DNA from: Branchiostoma belcheri
Lineage: Eukaryota > Chordata > Leptocardii > Amphioxiformes > Branchiostomatidae
Length of the DNA stretch: 64,000 nucleotides
NCBI RefSeq assembly: GCF_001625305.1
Contig: NW_017802602.1
Span: 1,969,927 to 2,033,926, forward strand
Reading direction: 5' to 3'
A model generated the notes under the pieces. The model did not search any database, had not been told where the DNA came from, and was given only the letters and a program-made list of their open reading frames with translations. Below are positions 34,590-44,735 of this stretch, piece by piece. The translations under genes and the position numbers were made by a program. Each line of letters opens with the position of its first letter. Within the stretch, counting starts at the first letter, position 1.

Positions 34590-35080
34590 CCGCCTAATAT
34601 CCACGCAGATCATAGGAAAGGCAGTATCCATTGACAGGCAAGTTGGACCTTCTCAGTGGCCAGCCAACTCCCCTGACCAGTTATATCCCATATTCAGGCC
34701 AATTTCTACTATTTATTCAGCCAGCAAAGGAGTCTGGCGGAGACTACCAAAAAAAATAAGCCCAAACCCAAACCTCTGCTCGGAAAGTAATGAAAACGTA
34801 ATCTCCCAGCAGATCCCTCTCGGTGGCAAAAAGACAGTATCAAATTGGGCAGGCAGTATCCATTGGCCAGAGAAGCTCCGCAGCCACCGACGGGTTGGTG
34901 GGGGTCAGGACAAAAAAAAAACGGCCATATATCAAAATGTAACGATCATTCCCCCACAACCTCTGCTTGGAAAGTAATGAAAACGCGATTATTGTCTCCG
35001 TGGCTTCGCTACGTGACATGTCTCCTCCGGCAGACGGGATTAACAGGGCGACGTGAAGGCAATAAAGTCTGGCGGAGCGG
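34590..35080. mobile_element. Decayed MITE copies (TAATCTCC family)
   Basis: GTAATCTCCCAGCAGATC, GGTGGCAAAAAGACAGTATC, GGCAGTATCCATTGGCC and CCTCTGCTTGGAAAGTAATG suggest at least two overlapping degenerate copies. No coding. Confidence 0.55.
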
Positions 35081-35084
35081 AAAT

Positions 35085-35215
35085 GTCATCGGGTTACTGT
35101 AGGATCTAGAGGTTCGGGGTTCGAATCCCTAGCGCTTGCAGGATGTGCCCGTGGGAGAGGAACTTTATACATCTATTTTCCTCACTTGACCGAAGTGAAA
35201 ATGACTGGCTAGCCT
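35085..35215 (+). mobile_element. SINE fragment with B box
   Basis: GGTTCGGGGTTCGAATCCC (B box), GATGTGCCCGTGGGAGAGGA, TTTTCCTCACTTGACC and GAAGTGAAAATGA. The 5' half is poor. Confidence 0.7.
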
Positions 35216-35582
35216 AATTTTCAAGCGGATCTTTTGGTGGCTAAAAGACGGTATCAAATTGGTTAGGCAGTATCAATTTGCCGGGCAGTTATATATTATC
35301 ATCACTAGTATCTGGCGTAAAAAGAGGTAGCAGTACAGAAAAGAGAGACCGGTAAAAACGCCTAAAACACGCTCAAAATAATCCGACGCCTAAACCTCTG
35401 CTTGGACAGTATAGCTAGTCTTGGTTAGTGCATTCTCTTTGAAGAGAACTGGGGGTCCTGTGTTTGGGCATTTTCAAGATCCCATCGCACGTATCGAAAA
35501 GAGCAGAGTCCTTCTCAGTGTGACCGGTTCAAACCTTAAAGTCCGGTCTCAGGTTTGACATCTCTGAAGAGGTGATACTCAC

Positions 35583-35711
35583 CTGTTATGTCAGTGCTTG
35601 TGGTAAATCTCAAACTAAAGCAAAGCCGCTTTCGTCGCACGATTTTTAACACGCAAGGTTTCAGTGAGTGACTATCACAGAGCCTACCCTCCACGCGAAC
35701 CGACGGCAAAC
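35583..35711 (-). other. Candidate internal exon, function unknown
   Basis: On the minus strand an open 129-bp stretch lies between an acceptor-like TTGTGAAGAAAACAG and a consensus donor CAG-GTGAGTAT. Only one phase is open, giving an Arg/Lys/Cys-containing peptide with no motif I know. It could be an untranslated leader exon of a minus-strand transcript such as the receptor; this is inference only. Confidence 0.25.
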
Positions 35712-35799
35712 CTGTTTTCTTCACAAGGTAAATAAATCTACGTATGACTTTCCTAAAAATCCACTAAGAATCCCCGTTTACTACATGTCGTATGCTTGT

Positions 35800-36880
35800 C
35801 ACACGACATTCGTGACAGAGACACCGTGAACGCTAAGGACTAACCTCCGATATGTAAAAGAAAAAAAAATATGTTACCGAAGAAGAAAAAAAAACAGATA
35901 TGCTGATGATCATCGCAAGCAAATCTAAAACAAGGACGTATAAAATGTGCACTAAACATAACTCAAGCGAAACCCACAGGGATGATCAGGAATTAAAAAA
36001 AGACTCTCGGCAGAAACAAATATCTCCGTGAACTCCAAAGACTAACCTCCGATAAAAAAATAAAACATATACGTGGATCACCACAAGCAAATCTAAAACA
36101 AAGACGACTAAAATGTCCACTAAACATACCTGGCTTGACTTACTTGACTTATGTCGGATGCCAGTCCTCCTAAGCGAAACCCAAAGTGATCATCAGTGAA
36201 GGCAGGAAGGCTCTCAGCAGAAAAATATCACCGTAAACGCGTAGCACTACCCTCCAATTGGTAAAAGAAAAAAATAATCGGAAGAAAAAATAAAACAGAT
36301 ACGTTGATCTGATACGTTGCAAATCTAAAACAAAGACGACTAAAATGTCCACTAAACATACCTTATTTGACTAACTTGACTTATGTTGGGTGCCAGTCCT
36401 CCTCAAGCGAAACCCAAAGTGATCATCAGGAATTGCAGAAAGACTCTCGGCAGAAAGATCATCACCGTGAAAGTACCTCCAATTGGTAAAGAATTAAAAA
36501 AAAAACGGAAAAAAAAGATAAAACCCGATATTTTGATCATCACATGCAAGTTCAAAACAAGGACGTATATAATGTTCACTAAACATACCTTAAGCGAAAC
36601 CCAAAGTGATCACCAGTAAATGCAGTAAGACTCTCGCAGAAAGAATATCACCGAGAACTCCAAAGACTAACCCGAGGGCGGTTATACCGGCTATACCGAT
36701 ACTGATACAGAACCTCCAACAGGTAAAAGGGAAAAAATAGTACAGAAAAAACAGATATGTTAACAATTACATTTAAATCTAAAACAAGGAGATTTAAAAC
36801 GTTATAAACATACCTTAAGCGAAACCCAATGTGATCACCGGTAAAGGCAGAAAGGCTCTCGGCAGAAAGAATCCTCGAGC
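35800..36880. repeat. Tandem array of 160-230 bp units with repeated splice-donor-like sequence
   Basis: About six units contain GCGAAACCCAAAGTGATCA, GCAGAAAGA-TATCACCG, CTCCAATTGGTAAAAG, CAAATCTAAAACAAGGACG and ATGTCCACTAAACATACCTT. On the minus strand each unit carries the string AAG-GTATGTTTA, a splice-donor consensus. Confidence 0.8.
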
Positions 36881-36938
36881 GGCGCTCCGAACGAACCGTA
36901 CTCTCCAGCTCAGTACATACAGTACGTACTACCGGCAC
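36814..36938 (-). other. Candidate first exon of an unknown minus-strand transcript
   Basis: From an ATG at 36938 an open frame of 41 codons runs to a donor AAG-GTATGT at 36814-36813, immediately downstream (minus strand) of a CpG-rich, X-box/CRE-containing segment. Its 3' half is the parent of the tandem units at 35.8-36.8 kb. No protein family is recognised, and its phase does not match the candidate exon at 35.6 kb. Confidence 0.25.
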
Positions 36939-37090
36939 GGCGTCCTCCGCAGCTATGCCGGGCGCTGAGGAAAGACGGACGACCGTAGCCCGCAGCCTCC
37001 CGTTGCCAGGGCAACTGACGTCACTACGGGAGTGGCGCGAAGAGCGATTGCGTAACGCAAGCTATCCGTTTCCACGCCGGTTACGCAGTA
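36880..37090. promoter_or_regulatory. CpG-rich promoter-like segment with X-box and CRE
   Basis: GTTGCCAGGGCAAC at 37002-37015 fits the palindromic X-box bound by RFX factors, and TGACGTCA at 37016-37023, a full CRE, abuts it with no spacer. The surrounding 200 bp is much richer in CG than the neighbourhood. This suggests a promoter, orientation uncertain; a minus-strand first exon candidate adjoins. Confidence 0.5.
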
Positions 37091-37208
37091 TGTGTATTGG
37101 TGTACTCAGATTTTATACCCAGCTTTAATGGCGCTTCTGACTTAGTGCAAGTTCATGCCTGAGGGGTAATTGCAAGGAAATGATGGCAAACAGTAAAAAT
37201 GACCATAA

Positions 37209-37275
37209 GGCCACAGCAAGTAATTTTTATGGATGACATCGTATTGATTTTTACCTGATTTTGAAAAAAAAAATG
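37209..37275 (+). mobile_element. One end of a Harbinger-like MITE
   Basis: TAA-GGCCACAGCAAGTAATTTTTAT followed by GGATGACATCG and TTTTTACCTG; the other end is absent. Confidence 0.65.
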
Positions 37276-37605
37276 GCGGTTAACATGCCGAAAATTGACA
37301 AATATGTTGTGAACGTCTATCGGTTCAGAGACCGTCAGCGATCCAGCAAACTGGAGACACAGTTGCTCGCGTTTGATGTTGACAGGCTAAGGTGTTTCAT
37401 AATCTTTTCTACAATTGTTAGTATCATTTAATGTTTTGGGGTGGTGGGACTTCGGCGCACTGTTATGTCAATTCATTGTGTTTATATGTTAAATCATATT
37501 TTGATCTGTTAAAATACCTTTTAAAACTTGAATGCAGCACCAAATGGTCCTTGTTATTTTATGGTTTTATGTTCATGAATAGAAAATAAGTAAACGTAAC
37601 TGGAC
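37276..37605. other. No recognisable gene
   Basis: Nothing supported. Confidence 0.5.
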
Positions 37606-37829
37606 CTCTGTATCTGTATCTGTATAGCCTGTATAACCGCCCTTCAGCGTAACACACCAGCTTCGCGGGCACGCGGTGCGGCGGCAGCTAGCTACATCAA
37701 ACCGAACGACTTCGTACAATCAATCTTTGCACATTTAATTTCAATTGTTGTTTAAAGCTTTCTAGTGATGATGCCCCAACTGTGCTTGGTGGCGACGAGT
37801 TCCAGTCTACGATAGTTCTGGGGAACGCG
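37606..37829 (-). pseudogene. LINE ORF C-terminus and 3' tail
   Basis: On the minus strand an intact end of a LINE protein reads FPRTIVDWNSSPPSTVGASS (about 37829-37770) and continues to a TGA near 37704. It is followed by the GC-rich 3' sequence and a GGTTATACAGGC-TATACAGATACAG tail. The FPRTI-WN pattern is typical of CR1/Jockey-like C-termini. Strongly 5' truncated. Confidence 0.8.
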
Positions 37830-37834
37830 TGTGG

Positions 37835-38035
37835 CCTTGAAGCGAGCACGCAACACTTGTACTATCCGTTTCTTAATCACCCAACTAGCTTCTTCCTTCT
37901 TCCGCAGATCTTTCCCCCGCTTCTTCCCTCACTCATTTTCACTTGAATTAAGTTGCTGTGGCCTTGAAGCGTGTACGTAACACTCCTACTATCCGTCCCT
38001 TAATAACCCGACTAGCTTCTCACAAATCCTCCCCC
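37835..38035. repeat. Direct repeat of about 75 bp
   Basis: TGGCCTTGAAGCG-G-ACG-AACACT, TACTATCCGT and CTTAAT-ACCC-ACTAGCTTCT occur at 37830-37893 and 37960-38021. Confidence 0.75.
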
Positions 38036-38176
38036 CGAGGCGGGGTATTTAGGACGACTGTTTCGCCGCCTTCTGTAGACCGAAAAGCGGAGATCCGAGG
38101 TTTAACTTGTCGTCTGAGGAGTAAACCTCACGAGAAGATAATCATGTTTTTCTGTCCTCGTGTGCGGGGGAAGACG

Positions 38177-38428
38177 TAGCCTCCTTCGCAGACTTTCTGG
38201 GTGTCGGCGTTATTTTTTTTCTGTGAGCGACGCGAGTAATATGCCGCGGAGGGACGATTTTGCTGCCGAGGGAGTTTTTGCCGTTTATGCTCCAACAATG
38301 AGCGCAAAACCTTCTCTCCACGGCAAAAACTCCCTCGGCAGCAAAATCGTCCCTCTTCGGCAAATTACTCGCGTCGCTCACAGAAAAAAAAATAACGCCG
38401 ACGCCCAACAAGTCTGCGAAGGAGGCTA
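38177..38428. mobile_element. 252-bp hairpin MITE with perfect 9-bp target duplication
   Basis: Ends TAGCCTCCTTCGCAGAC and GTCTGCGAAGGAGGCTA; the inverted arms of about 110 bp meet around a short unpaired centre near 38287-38315. The 9-bp GGGAAGACG lies on both sides (38168-38176 and 38429-38437). Open frames on both strands are by-products of the palindrome. Confidence 0.92.
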
Positions 38429-38437
38429 GGGAAGACG

Positions 38438-38734
38438 GGGGCTGTCAGGACGTCGTCAGGACAGGAGGAGCGGTGTATCTCCACCCCGCATCTGTCAGGG
38501 ATTGATACCGCATTAGTCTTCTTGTCATGTCATAACATCCATCATTAGGGACATATTTAGGCACGTGTGGCGTAGAGTGGTTTATTGGCCAAACATTACC
38601 GATGCAATCACAGCGTTTTATAGCGCTGAATTGATGCAGGGTTTACAATCACATATAACATATTTGCTCCACACATTTTTTGTGGAACTGTCGCAAGGGT
38701 CTAAAGCTGCCATTCGACGCCACAAGGTGACCTC
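38438..38734. other. No recognisable gene
   Basis: Nothing supported. Confidence 0.45.
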
Positions 38735-38890
38735 AATATGACTTTCCCCAACCGAAGTTAGGTACCCATTCACACCTGGGTGGAGTGAGGAAAGTCGTGT
38801 AAAGTGCCTTTCCCAAGGGCACAACGTCGGGGCGCATGTTCAGACGTGTCCCGGGTACGACTCGAGATCGAACCCGGGTCTCAAGAGGGG
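38735..38890 (-). mobile_element. SINE (type A body)
   Basis: On the minus strand: GGGTTCGATCTC (B-box-like), GACGTTGTGCCCTTGGGAAA, GGCACTTTACACGACTTTCC and CTCCACCCAGGTGTGAATGG. Confidence 0.75.
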
Positions 38891-40009
38891 AACGTAACTA
38901 ACTGATAAATGACTGATCCTGCTTAAGAAGTTGATTTTATAGGCTGTTAAATACCCCTTTATCCGAACATTATCTATGTATGTATATGTGTGCAAAGGAC
39001 AATGTGTTCATTGTTGGTGTAATAACTGTACTGTACTGTACTGTATTGTATTGTGTCGACTAGTGTATTGTACATGTATCATGTATGAATTCCAGGAAGA
39101 CTAGCGGTGGGCCCTTAAGCTTGGGACCACTGTTAATGGGAATTCAAATGAAGTATCTATCTGAGCATCTTAGGAAGTTTCAGCTACTCTTCAAGAGAAG
39201 TTTTCAGCTTCGGCTTCTGGGCCTGTATTGGCTCAAACCCGCATTTTTACCATGCTTATCTCTTGTCAGCTAGTAACACTATACATGACCGTGCATTGAT
39301 TTTCGGCAGGTAATAAAGGAACACGCCGGTAACAGTTAGTATGAAGTCGGTGGAGAACCGAGAACCGCCCACGGCAAGTATTGACGTTTTAAGCCTTGGA
39401 TAACCTTAAGATTTCGGAGTTCTTGGAAATCTGACGTGAATCTTGCCACTTGCAATTGAAGACTGCAGGAAATGCAAGAAAAGTTATATAATAGCAGCGT
39501 TCATAGTCAAGTGGCTAAAGGAGCCTAATGCAGTTTTAAGGGATTGAAAAACAGACTTTTCAAAGTCAATATTTTAGTCACTTATCTACATAGTAACTTG
39601 AAACTAAACTATCCCAATGTGTATCGACATTTATGGAGCAAAATGTCGACATTGCGACGAAAAAACGGTTACTGGTAGCATCCTTGGCTGATTTTGGGCT
39701 ACCATCCAGAAAATAAAAGGCTCATTGCAGAAAAAGTCCATCTTATCCAAAAGACCGGATAAAGGAAGTAAGAAGTAATTTAAAAGTTTTTACCTCATGG
39801 CGTCCCTAGCCCTCTATAACACCGGCAGTGCGTACTTGGCAGTTCCAAACACTTATCAAAAGTCAAAAGAAATCTCGACGCGAACAACGTTTAGTTCAAC
39901 AACAGGAAAGACCTTTAACAGGAAAGGCTTTTAAAAACAGGAACTACTAGTAGATGGAGAAAACGCCGAATCAACACAGGAACCTCTTCCCGGAAAGAAG
40001 GACATGGAA
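38891..40009. other. No gene; inverted dispersed repeat at 39500-39760
   Basis: A short (CTGTA)n stretch lies near 39023-39050. The inverted copy of the 33.5-kb repeat is at 39500-39760. Otherwise unassigned. Confidence 0.5.
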
Positions 40010-41850
40010 TATGCAGGTAAATTGGCTTGAGTGGGTGTACAAGTTGAGTTCTATCGAGTCGGACATGGCCTTGGTTGAAGAGGACTTGGCAAAGACACCT
40101 GTTGCCGAGAGAAACTTATAGAATGCCCGATTCTCTTGTGTTGTACCTATAAGGTCCTAGAACCGTGCTTTATCCATAACCATGCTCAGGAACAGTTCTG
40201 GATAGTCCACATGTATCCAGAACCGTTATTTATCCAGAGCCATGCTCAGGCACGGTTTTGGATAGTCCACACATATCCAGAATCGTGCTTTATCCAGAAC
40301 CATGCTCAGGCACGGTTCTAGATAGTCCACATGTATCCAGAACCGTGCTTTATCCAGAACCATGCTCAGGCACGGTTCTGGATAGTCCACACGTATCCAG
40401 AACCGAGCCTGGGTAAAAAATCTTAGATTCTTGGATACGCGGAAACAATGGAGCACCGAATATGCCGGTAAATTGGCTTGTTAAGTCTTTGAGTGGGTGT
40501 ACAAGTTGAGTTCTATCGAGTCGGACATGGCCTTGGTTAAAGAGGACTTGGCAAAGACACCTGTTGCTCGGAGAAACTTCAAGTAGAATGCCCGATCCTT
40601 TTGTGTTGTAACTAGAAGGTCCTAGAACCGTGCTTTATCCAGAACCATGCTCAGGAACAGTTCTGGATATTCAACACGTAGCCAGAACCGTGCTTTGTCC
40701 AGAACCATGCTCAGACACGGTTCTGGATAGTCCACACGCATCAAGAACCGTTATTTATCCAGAACCATGCTCAGACACGGTTCTTGATAGTCCACACGCA
40801 TCAAGAACCGTGCTTTATCCAGAGCCATGCTCAGGCACGGTTCTAGATAGTCCACACGTATCCAGAACCGTGCTTTATCCAGATCCATGCTCAGGCACGG
40901 TTCTGGATAGTCCACACGCATCAAGAACCGTGCTTTATCCAGAACCATGCTCAGGCACGGCTCTGGATAGTCGACAAGTATCCAGAACCGTGCTTTATCC
41001 AGAACTCAGGCACGGTTCTGGATATTCCACACGTATCTAGAACCGAGCCTGGGTAAAAAAAAAATCTTAGATTCTTGGATACGCGGAAACAATGGAGCAC
41101 CGAACATGCAGGTAAATTGGCTTGTTAAGTCTTTGAGTGGGTGTACAAGTTGAGTTCTATCGTATGGCCTTGGTTGAAGAGGACTTGGCAAAGACACCTG
41201 TAGCTCAGAGAAACTTATAGAATGCCCGATCCTCTTGTGTTGTACCTATAAGGTCCTAGAACCGTGCTTTATCCATAACCATGCTCAGGAACAGTTCTGG
41301 ATAGTCCACATGTATCCAGAACCGTTATTTATCCAGAGCCATGCTCAGGCACGGTTCTGGATAGTCCACACATATCCAGAACCGTTATTTATCCAGAACC
41401 ATGCTCAGGCACGGTTCTGGATAGTCTACACGTATCCAGAACAGTGCCTGTGGAAAAATCTTAGATTCTTGGATACGCGGAAACAATGGAGCACCTAATA
41501 TGCAGGTAAATTGGCTTGTTAAGTCTTTGAGTGGGTGAACAAGTTGAGTTCTATCGTATGGCCTTGGTTGAAGAGGACTTGGCAAAGACACCTGTAGCCG
41601 AGAGAAACTTTTAGAATGCTCGATCCTCTCGCTGTCAGTGTTGTATCCGGAATCGTGCTTTATCCAGGACCATGCTCAGGCACGGTTCTGGATAGTCCAC
41701 ACGTAGCCAGAACCGAGCATGGGGAAACTCTACGTTCTTGGATATGCGGAGACCATCCAGAACTGTTCCTAACACTAACCTATAGAGGAATGTATAGAAC
41801 TACATAGGCACGGTTCTGGATACGATTGTGACTATCCAGAACTGTGTCTG
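40010..41850. repeat. Satellite of 60-bp palindromic units in higher-order blocks
   Basis: The basic unit is 60 bp and holds two inverse words, CCAGAACCGTGC and GCACGGTTCTGG, so each unit can fold. Runs of about 4, 7, 4 and 1-2 units are separated by a conserved spacer of about 160 bp (TTAGATTCTTGGATACGCGG, GGTAAATTGGCTTGTTAAG, GGCCTTGGTTGAAGAGGACT). Because 60 is divisible by 3, open frames with a 20-residue period appear on both strands. Confidence 0.92.
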
Positions 41851-42169
41851 ATCCTAACCCTAAGCCTAACCCATTCTGGCATAGAACTATATATACATGA
41901 AGACACGGTTTTTGGATTCGACAGTCAGCGTTTTGTGCTTGATTTTGTTTTTTTCTCTACAAGGCGAACCGTGTCGTACATGAATAGCGCCGCATATTAA
42001 TGCTATTTTCGTAACGCCAGATGTTCACAGTGCCCCAATTACTAGCCGCAAATAGGCAGTGCCCTGCCTCAAGCGTTCTTCAGCAAACGAGCCTCGATAT
42101 CTTGAAGTATACTTGTTAATTACCTTCGCTAGAAGGTTACGTCTTCTGTTTGGTTACGGTGGAGTGGCT
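41851..42169. other. No recognisable gene
   Basis: Diverged satellite remnants at the left edge, then unassigned sequence. Confidence 0.5.
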
Positions 42170-42488
42170 GTGGTGTGTATTTATGACAACAGCATAGCTC
42201 GAGAAGCTGTGAATGGATCTTCATGATATTTGATAGGTGGGTAGCGGTTGTAGAAACGAAGGTCAAGTTCAAAAATGGTACACCTGGCGCTCTCCAACGG
42301 TACTGTAGCGGACTTTTTGTGCATTTGTTGTTTGTGCGTGTGTACAGCAACTCGAAAAGCCCTGAATGGACCTTCATGATATTTGGTAGGTGGGTAACGG
42401 TTGAGAAAACGAAGGTCAAGTTAAAAATGGTTCGCCAGTCGTGTTCCGACGTTGCTGCACCGGGTTTTGTTCGTTTGTGTATGTGTAT

Positions 42489-42578
<90 letters not shown>

Positions 42579-42600
42579 GTATTTGTATGTGTATGTGTAC
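42170..42600. repeat. Duplicated 160-bp block followed by a long (GT)n tract
   Basis: ACAGCA-CTCGA-AAGC, TGAATGGA-CTTCATGATATTT, GGTGGGTA-CGGTTG and AACGAAGGTCAAGTT occur at 42185-42278 and 42343-42428. A (GT)n run of about 80 bp follows at 42490-42570. The block resembles, in inverse, the interior of the element at 59.5-60.3 kb. Confidence 0.85.
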
Positions 42601-42922
42601 AGCATAACTCGAGACCCTGCGGCAGCAAAGACGAAGCTCAAGTTCGATAATGGCCTTTCTTGATAGCAGAAACTCTAGGCCAAGTGTTTTAACTTCTTAC
42701 GATCACAAATACCAGTCAGAGTTTTCAACCCAGTATCGAAGTCCCCCCCCCCCTCTTTAGATTGCTTTAAAGTGCAGTCCATTGTCACGACCTCCTCGCT
42801 TTGAACAACGCTTGATTTGGAGATATGAAAAGGTTCGTCGATGAAGGTTAGACATCCAATTAATAAGATACGCCAAGAAAGCTACTCGAGCAACTGGATA
42901 TGATTTTGGGAACGGTCAGACG

Positions 42923-42952
42923 TTTCAGGTACAACCCACTACCTTTCGTCAG
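42923..42952 (-). ncRNA. Hammerhead-ribozyme-like core
   Basis: On the minus strand: CTGACGA, then a stem of AGGTA with TACCT around a loop, then GAAA followed by CG. Stem I not resolved. Confidence 0.3.
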
Positions 42953-43048
42953 TGACACTAGAGAACTTGTGCAGAAAGGCACAATCGTTTCTAGTGTCAA
43001 TAGTTCTTTCTTATAACCCTGCATTTCTGCACAACTTCTCTAGTGTCA

Positions 43049-43078
43049 CTGACGAAAGGTAGTGGATACTACCTGAAA
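43049..43078 (+). ncRNA. Hammerhead-ribozyme-like core, best example
   Basis: CTGACGA, stem II AGGTAGT-ggat-ACTACCT (seven pairs), GAAA. The next bases, CG-TCTGAC-CGTT, could form a short stem III leading to a UH cleavage-type dinucleotide. Stem I is not evident by eye. Confidence 0.35.
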
Positions 43079-43393
43079 CGTCTGACCGTTTCTAAAATCA
43101 TATCCAGTTGCTTAAGTAACGGGTTTTGGCGTATATGAAAAGGTTACTAAAAGGTGTCACGGCATGTCGGTACAATACAAACATCTGCGTCCCTCTTGTA
43201 CAACTCCCGCATTGATTGAGGTCAGGACTCGAGTGGGTACATTTACTTCACGACGAGAGTCATGTTTGCAGTATCTCTACTTGTATTTCACCAGTTGGTC
43301 TTTGCATATAGGTGAGGGTAGGAGGTATTTTGCCTTCCACACGAGTTTAGTAGGAACGTGTTGGAGGTTTCTACTGTCACTATCACCACATTG

Positions 43394-43937
43394 GGCCACA
43401 TTGATTTAATTTTATGGATGACATCCACGCGCGCATTGATTTTCGCCTGTTTTAAAAAAAAAAATCTTCGAGGCTCTGGTCTGGGGACATCCTCCTTAGT
43501 CCATGGTAGGTAGCGACAGTAGGGAGCCGGCGGTAACTACAGAGGATGGTACCAAAGCTCCATGGAACTCAAGAACTCAGTACTGTGCCGACTTATAAAT
43601 GCCGCAAAAGGCTAGCATGTGCCGACTTGTCGTACAATTCGCAATACTACTGCAAATTCACAAAATTATACCAGCTTTGTATTCCTGTGGTTTAGCAGTA
43701 ATCTCCAAGCAGATCTTTCGGTTGGGTGGCAAAAGACCGTATCCATTGGCCGTCCTGTATCCATTTCCCAACCGGTGGCTAATGGACACTCCTCTGGCCA
43801 ATGGATACTGATCCGAAAGATCTGCTTGGAGATTAGTTTAGCAGAATTTTTCTGGCTGTTTTTTTTCTTATTCACCCGCGCGCACAAGTTTGGGGATCTT
43901 CAGAGGATGTCATCCATAACATTAAGGCAGTGTGGCC
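43394..43937. mobile_element. PIF/Harbinger-like MITE with a second MITE nested inside
   Basis: Ends GGCCACATTG and CAGTGTGGCC, flanks TTG and TTA (one mismatch from a TTA duplication). The interior matches the copy at 55461-55892 except for the 137-bp insertion at 43699-43835. Confidence 0.88.
43699..43835. mobile_element. 137-bp MITE with 9-bp target duplication, nested
   Basis: Ends TAATCTCCAAGCAGATC and GATCTGCTTGGAGATTA. GTTTAGCAG lies on both sides (43690-43698 and 43836-43844), and the host MITE copy elsewhere has the uninterrupted site, so the insertion is certain. Confidence 0.95.
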
Positions 43938-44589
43938 TTAGCAACATCAAAACACGGTGAACACAAACTATTTAAGGCCTTGCTGGCGATGTCAATGCCC
44001 TCCTTGACTCCTGTAGCGTCACATACGTCCCATTAACTAGGCTCGTTACATGCAGATTTGTTCCGGAGTTTGGTCGCTAAGAATTGTCACAATCAAGATA
44101 CGCTTGTTGCTGCTTTCTGCTTCAAAGGCAACTTCTCACTAAATTTACATAACTGCCATGTGTCATTAGCCTTCTAAGCGTCGACGGTCGTAAACAGGAA
44201 ACGTTAGCGTTGGATGGCTGGCGGTTTTCTGTGGGTTTTGGAGCTGATTAGTGCTGTTCTCGTGCATAATTTTACAAATGCATATGGACAAGCTTAATCT
44301 GTATTTCTGGGCAACCGACCCACTCAATATATGATTTTACGTTTTTAGTAAATGCTTTAATATCTTCACGGTATTTTGTAGTTAATTATGTATTTCTGGA
44401 ATAACGCTTCAGAATCTTTTTATTTTTCAGTTATTTGTTTCGCAATAAAAACACACACAGCCAGGTCAGCCCAACTAGCCTGTGGCTATTGCAAATTAGG
44501 GTTTGCCCTACTGACAAGACAGGACAAGACAAGGCATTACAGATTCATAAGCAGCTTAACAATATATAACGTAACATTAAAAATAATGT
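43938..44589. other. No recognisable gene
   Basis: Nothing supported. Confidence 0.5.
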
Positions 44590-44735
44590 GTGAGGTCGTG
44601 TGGCGTAACGGCAGAGCATTCGGCTCGGAACCAAGGGGTCCAGGGTTCGAATCCTGCCATGAGTCACCGATCTTGTGCCCTTGGGAAAGGTGACTTTCCT
44701 CGCTTCACTCAGGTGAAAATGAGTAAGAGAATGAT
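44590..44735 (+). mobile_element. SINE (type A), 5' two thirds
   Basis: GAGGTCGTGTGGCGTAACGG (A-box region), GGGTTCGAATCC (B box), CGATCTTGTGCCCTTGGGAA, TTCCTCGCTTCACTCAGG and TGAAAATGAGTA. The characteristic 3' tail is missing. Confidence 0.88.

Larger units (their letters stand above)
42868..43134. mobile_element. Foldback element carrying two hammerhead-like cores
   Basis: The arms are inverse over about 60 bp: ATACGCCAA...AGCAACTGGATATGATTTT and AAAATCATATCCAGTTGCTT...TTGGCGTAT. Each arm also contains CGGTCAGACGTTTCAGGTA and its inverse. A related copy lies at 61529-61739. Confidence 0.85.

Noticed and set aside
38142..38429. Two 89-codon open frames on opposite strands with nearly the same protein
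   Set aside because: The DNA is an inverted repeat, so each strand shows the same frame; the MITE boundaries and target duplication explain it.
40630..41040. 136-residue open frame with 20-residue repeats (YPEPCSGTVLDSPH type)
   Set aside because: The satellite unit is 60 bp, so any stop-free frame stays open; similar frames exist on the other strand and neighbouring blocks break it.
40136..41800. CRISPR-like array
   Set aside because: Repeats are 60 bp and contiguous, without unique spacers, in a clearly animal genome with introns.
42223..42663. Open frames of Cys/Val or Thr/His repeats
   Set aside because: Products of the (GT)n dinucleotide run.
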